A stretch of 48,549 bases of DNA from Acanthaster planci (taxonomy: Eukaryota; Echinodermata; Asteroidea; Valvatida; Acanthasteridae): positions 273,298 through 321,846 of the forward strand of contig NW_019091449.1 in NCBI RefSeq assembly GCF_001949145.1, given 5' to 3'. Made by a program: the position numbers and the translations under genes. This document shows, one piece after another, positions 43,017 to 48,549 of the stretch. Each line of letters begins with the position of its first letter. The stretch's first letter is position 1. The notes below the pieces were generated by a model, which was given only the letters and a program-made list of their open reading frames with translations, had not been told where the DNA came from and did not search any database.

Positions 43017-45889
43017 TCTGATTGTTGAAAATGCCACCCTCACCCCAAAGTCTCCCCTTTGATGCCACTCGGGAAGGTGGTCCTCGAGTAGACCTACTTG
43101 CCATGCCCAACATCTTTGACTTTCATCCTCCAGGTCATTTTGTAATGTACTCATGAAGGCTATTGCACACTTAAGATTTTTTCAATACGTGAAAATATTG
43201 GTTATTTTCCTACTTTGTGCTCGTGTGTGAACGCCCTCCCCAGGCCAAGAAAATCTCTCCCCTAATGCTCCTCAAAATGGTTTCCTTGAGTGTTTCATTA
43301 CTTCCCATTAATTTTAGTGATTAGATATTTGGAAACGGCTCGACTCCATTTTGGAAAATCAGAACCCAAAATAATGACGACATAAAGTGTTAAAGTGTCA
43401 CAAATGATAGAAAAACAATAGATCTCGCCATTGTCCGAACATGGACGCATATTGAAAAATCTTGTAGTCGTTCATTCAGATATATATTTACCATATTCCT
43501 TGGGACAAAAACCACCGTTTGCTAGGGAACTTTACTTCCACCCCCTGCCGAAGGGAGACTTTGAAACACAGGTGGCAGCAGACATAGCGGTCCTTTCTCA
43601 CAGTATTATGCGTGCTCAGATCTATGCAACAATTCACGCATGCTCAGAACTGGTGAAAAGGACCGGTATGTGAGCCGCAACTCCGCGTCTCAAAGTCTCC
43701 CATTACAATCCAAAACGAACAAAGTGCATGGAGGTTTCTGAGTTCCAATCGTGATTAACATGTGTTGCATTCATTAATGGCAGTTCTCGTATTTCTTCTA
43801 AATCCAGGTCCTGGAAGAGAATTTCAAGTGCAGAAGAGAAGCTGCAGTAGAGAAGACGGGCAAGCGGCGCTTGCGCAATGTGGTAGGTGGACGAAGGCGG
43901 CATGGGAGTGGGGGAATCCAGAGGCCAAATAGGTGCTGAATTGAAAACCATCGATGGATCGTCAAGCAAAATCGGGTGGCCATGTAGATGGACTGATCGC
44001 TCCAAACAGAGAAATAAGAAGTGTTTTGTCCGATCCAGTCTGCACTACGGGGTAGTACCAATTAAGGGCCGGATTGTTCAGTGGGACGGGAAGCACTATC
44101 ATGCCCACTGCCAATAAACCGCCAAAAAAGCTCCAGTGTTAATATAACATACTGCTTATTCAGACTGGGTAGAGTACACCCAAGGCGTTATATAGATTAA
44201 CATCCATTCAACACCAGCAATTTTGCAATGTACGAAAACTTCGGGGTCTGCAAAAATTAGGGCCCGACTAATATTCAGCTGTTAGCCTTTCACGTTCCCT
44301 TTGGAATTGTCAGAGTGTACTCGCAAGTCTTCCGATCCGGCGTGACGCGGATTAAAATTACTTCCATTCCCTCCAATTCCGTTTCCTACAACTGTTTTAG
44401 ACCTTTTTCAACCCTGACAAATTCGTCTGAGGCCTGTTGAACCACCTTGGAAATAAACCATTGGCTTTCATGGGCTATCCCGGCACCAGCTCATTTCCAT
44501 TGGTTCACTTGCAATTGCAGTTGCTTGATTTCTTTTCCTCTTTTTTTCTTAATTTTATGTGATTTGATGTTTATTGTACGTACTGATATTCTGTGCCTAA
44601 CTGAACCGAGCCGAACCAAATACCGATTTGTCAAGAATCAAGATAAGACGCAAAGGTTCAGCGCTTACTATGCACAGCTGTGAAAATCAGTACTACTACA
44701 ATGGTGGAGTAGAAAGGACTTGCAAACACTGGTGCCTAGGGTTAGTATACGGTTCTGAAGAGATGTTTCTGTAGGTAATTTTTCCTATCTGCGTGCTTTC
44801 AATATCCCAGCAAGCCACAAGATCTTGAAACTGATTAAAAAAGAAGTTTTTATCAGACAAGACTAGTGGACGTCTTGAACATACAAGGTATATTGCACAC
44901 GGCGGCCTATTTTGTGGGAAATGTTAAATTTCCTTAGTGAGTTTGGAAAAGTATCGATGGAAAGTATCATTAGCGTTTTGGTCTAATTCAGGCTTTAAAA
45001 AGTAGTCCAGCTCGAAGGTCAGACTCTAAAATGGCACATGCTATATGAAACAGAGTGTTAAATATCAAGGTTTAATAAGCCTAATCACAAGGTTTCATCA
45101 ACTGAAAGGCCAAGTGGTTTAGAAAAACCGTTGATGAAAGATACTACCAAAGTGCAGCTGACCTTTACAGACAACGCCAACGTCTTCATTATTCATTCTT
45201 ATACCTCGTCATGTTGCCGGTAATAGCTGCCGTGATGGGCTTATTATCTGAAAGCACCACTCATCAAACGCGCGCTTTGAAACCAAGCCTAATTTTCCAG
45301 TTCCAAATTGGTCTAAAGGTAGGCTGAGGACGCCAAAATGTAAGGCATCCTGAAAGTAACACCCAATAAATTTTGCACAATAACGCTTCGCATTTCAATA
45401 CAAAGACTGTTTTCAGGATCAACGTACTGGTAAGTTTTCTGCACTTTTGAATATATAAAGGGATGTCGGGAGTATAACCCAAACGACAACTTGAACCGTA
45501 ATGGTCAGTTTTGTGATACATGGACACGATTTCAATATCTTGATGAGTAAGTCCCATTTTTTTCCCTGAAAGCCGGCATGCCAAGCGGAATTCATTGCAC
45601 CCAAGCGGCAGCTCACTTTGGGGTTTCCTGTAAAAAAATCGAAACGAGTAATGTGACATCGAGAAAGGTTTTTTAAGGGCTGCGGAATTGATGTACATTG
45701 TACGTGCCCACTGGTTTCACTCAACAAGTGATACTCAGAGTCAGACTATGCGAAAGAGAAGAAAATGAATAGTCAAAAGTAAACAAACGTCACGTCACTG
45801 ATAATTGATAACATTTTTAGAGGACACTTACATGCAAGAAACAGAAGGAAGATTATTAGAAGTTACATTTCATTTATATAGACTGCTCG

Positions 45890-45985
45890 ACCTGAGTAGC
45901 GTAGCCAGGCTCTTGGTAGAGGGGGGGGGAAGTTCAAACAAGGGGACAGCTGCCCCCTTACCCCTTAGGCTACCCCATTGCGTGA
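45890..45985 (+). repeat. Short G/C-run element (GTAGCCAGG...GGGGGG...CCCC)
   Basis: GAGTAGCGTAGCCAGGCTCT, then a run of nine G, a CAGCTGCCCCCTTACCCCTT stretch and CTACCCCATTG. The two halves are loosely complementary. It has the look of a degraded dispersed repeat. Confidence 0.45.
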
Positions 45986-48549
45986 CCTCGAGCTCAAGCG
46001 GTGCCGAGGCTAATGGATATTGTGCTGTGTACGGGTCGTATGGGTCCGTGAGTAGACCGTTGTCTGGACACCGCTTCCAGATTAATTGCATCAGGTTCCG
46101 GTTCTTTAACCTTGTGCTCGGGGAAATATCGTGATGAATGTGGTTCACTTGGCGAGATACATTTACCTCTCATTAGGGGCTCTCCATCTGACCTTAATGA
46201 CCAGGGACTTCGCCCTGGATTTCCCGAGAAACACTGGTGCTTACACCGAGCGTTTCTTGCAGTAAGCACAGGCCAGTTTCCGCTTTGGGGTGGGATGACA
46301 ATAAGTTATCGTAGACGATCATTATACTATTCCAAATTCAAAATACATTTTTACCAGTGACTGTGATACTGTGGTCTAATGATGTTATTTATTTCTCAAG
46401 AAATAAAGTATCGCACAAAATAACAAAACACTGAGAAAAAGCTGTTAAAACTGCCAGGAAAAAGAACGCAAGCGGCCAGGATGTCTGCTAAGATTCGGGT
46501 TTTTTTTATAACTCGTGTCTAGTTTAATACAGTCCGTCTTGTCCACGTACAAGAAGTACCTCAGAGTGAAACTTATCAGGAGAAAAGGATTGGTGTGCTC
46601 ATAAAGAGGTTCGACTTTTTCTTTTGAAAATCATTGCAAAAGAGAACTTTGGGATACCTGGAAAATAAAAAAGAAGCAACCCAAAAGACAAAGTAGACAA
46701 TTTTTGCTCACAATTCTCCCCTAAAATCGACTGCTAAATTTGTTTTCAACTTGTCCATAATAACCGCTTATCTTTGTCTTTTAAATATCACCATTTAGGT
46801 CGAAACGAAAGATGCCGAGCAAGAGTGGATATAGTGATTGCCAGAACTTGCGGTGAGTATAACCAGCATACGATAATAGTGGCGATAGCATAGCATCATT
46901 TGATTTCGTGAAAAAGCCATGTCCGAAACTGGCTCCAAAGCGACGGTATGTGCCAACATGCGTTTTAACCGGAAAAGACCTAGCTGTAGACGCAAAATTT
47001 GGACGCGGCCTTTAAACGGAGAGATCGCCAAAACGGAATAGCGTCTTCTTAATGGGTTGCTCAACGACTTTCATCTTTGCCCTGTACTTATCGCTTGTCA
47101 TTTATTGTATATTTACTTTTAAATTAAAGAGTGAGTAGTCAGTCCCAACCCAAAAGCTTTTCTTATTGTTCAATCTCAAATTGGGTCTATAATGCAGCAA
47201 AAACAAAATTAATGCCAAATTTCAAGAGGTCTGTACGTTGGAATCCAATTGAGGATACGGTAACAATCGGGTGTCGAATCCCGGGGCTCATTCAGACACG
47301 AAAGATGATGAAAAAAAAGCCTTGAAGCAACATGAACCATGAATTCGACTCGTAGTGGGCATGAGGCATTTTGCATGTTGGCCGCTTTTTGTGCATGATC
47401 AGTCTAGACGGGGGCAAAGTCCTGCAATACAAATAGAAGTACTTTTTCAATATGTCATGCATTAGTAATGTAAAACGGTTTGGCAAGCACCAGATCAGTT
47501 CTCAGTATGCCCGTGGATTGCTTCTCCAAACGTGGGACAGGGTTGGACATTATACGGCCTAACTCCGGCCGTTTACTCGTAAAGCTTATGATACATAATA
47601 ATGTACATAGTCGCATGCATTAGCATAGGCCGAAGCCTCCAGCGCCTGGCACCAGCGGTGCAAAGCCGGTGAAGTAAGTCCTATGGAACACCAATGCCTT
47701 GGTCCCTAATACGGAGTACTTAATCACGCCCTCGCCCAAGGGCCGTAATATTTGGAGGCAGCATAGTGTATTCCCAAATAATCTGAAAGGGTTAAGCCAA
47801 TTTTTTTTTACCCATATCGTAAATATCTCCAAAGACGGGACCACACTTTTACAAAATATTGAAAGTATTTGAAAAAGTGATACCCCTTTCCTCGTATGAT
47901 TCTGTAGCCTGGACGGTGGTATTTATTAGGCGTATGCAAGGAGAGGGGACCTGCTTTGTTCGAGTACAAGACTTGTTCAGAAATATCCAAGGTCCAATGA
48001 CGCTCCATGTCATTAAGACATGATCAGTCATTACGTATTCTAGACGTTTGAAAGGCACATTAGAATTTAAATTTGAAAATAAAAAATTCAACACCGTACT
48101 TCCACACGAATGACCAGAGTGAGCCCTTCACGGTGCATTTGGAAGGGGAATGGAGGATATTGCCGTTTCTCAGTCTCCGCCAAAAATACCTTGAGGCCCA
48201 GGGGCTCTCCCCGTCCCCCCTCGGGATCATTATCGGCAACTCTTTGGCATAGTTAAAAAGCACATTCAGAGTTAGAGGGAGAGTGTCCGTTTCAACGTCT
48301 CGGTACTGGATAAACAGCACGGGTCTAAAATATTGAACGATCTGTGTTTGATAGGCCTATAAGAATTGATTGTTGAGAGTATTTTGGTGTAATGTAAAAT
48401 AACTGGGGAGAGTAAGATTATTCGGGAATCGTCATTGCCGTCCATTTGTGTCGGGAGGGATATCCCCGCCCCCATCACCACCCAAAGTCAAGGCACGCCT
48501 TAATTATGGCGTCTTGCGCCAAGTAATAATTAGGGCTGAATTATGCTCT

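Larger units (their letters stand above)
38926..48549 (+). other. Probable long intron or intergenic DNA, no exon recognised
   Basis: No conserved domain was seen in any frame. It contains the large palindrome at 40817-41296, an ACTCGAGT-rich patch at 42940-43016 and a G/C-run element near 45890-45985. Open frames such as 45264-45698 (minus strand, 144 codons) have no family features and no splice context. Confidence 0.5.

Noticed and set aside
45264-45698. 144-codon minus-strand open frame
   Set aside because: No family features, no signal peptide, no promoter or splice context; length is within chance for this composition.

Overview
This is a stretch of animal nuclear DNA. Coding sequence is split into short exons bounded by GT-AG introns of 0.6 to 8.2 kb, and the non-coding DNA holds dispersed repeats, fold-back elements, minisatellites and a tRNA-type SINE fragment. 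There is no bacterial-style gene packing. The intron sizes, the abundance of the palindromes TACATGTA and TACCGGTA, and GGCCTTGG-type minisatellites suggest a marine invertebrate, perhaps an echinoderm, hemichordate, amphioxus or lophotrochozoan. I cannot name the species.

Region 1 (1-24535, + strand) is the 3' half of a DENND4-family gene (vertebrate DENND4A/B/C, fly Crag), a Rab10 guanine-nucleotide exchange factor. Eight exons are well supported: 1447-1621, 3190-3436 (possibly starting at 3183), 4969-5179, 13381-13666, 14262-14345, 14939-15108, 22230-22402 and 24390-24535, ending in TAG. From the third exon to the stop every intron phase agrees. A ninth, 24-25 nt microexon at 2990-3013 would supply the second cysteine pair of the zinc-binding knuckle, but its phase is one base out, which is the main open question in the gene model. 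The MABP and DENN domains lie upstream of this window.

The introns hold a roughly 175-bp tandem array (19191-20280), a GGAGGATT minisatellite (22701-22950 and 23254-23390), four 59-71-bp elements with TTAACCCTAA-like ends, and a SINE fragment near 12.8 kb.

Region 2 (24536-about 30.5 kb) is the 3' UTR and flank, with candidate polyadenylation signals at 26276, 29084 and 29156. Region 3 (about 30.6-38.3 kb) is mostly non-coding. It has a TATA-less promoter-like cluster (CRE, CCAAT, E-box, YY1) at 30632-30895, fold-back DNA near 31.5 kb, a long AT-rich stretch without a recognisable gene, and a poly-G tract with an ambiguous base at 38.0 kb. Region 4 (38.3-48.5 kb) begins with a TATA box and a short exon encoding a signal peptide (38832-38925), which looks like the first exon of a secreted or membrane protein whose other exons I could not find. 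It also holds a roughly 480-bp imperfect palindrome (40817-41296).

The two palindromic octamers are common up to the end of the DENND4 gene and almost absent after it, so the window has two compositional halves.
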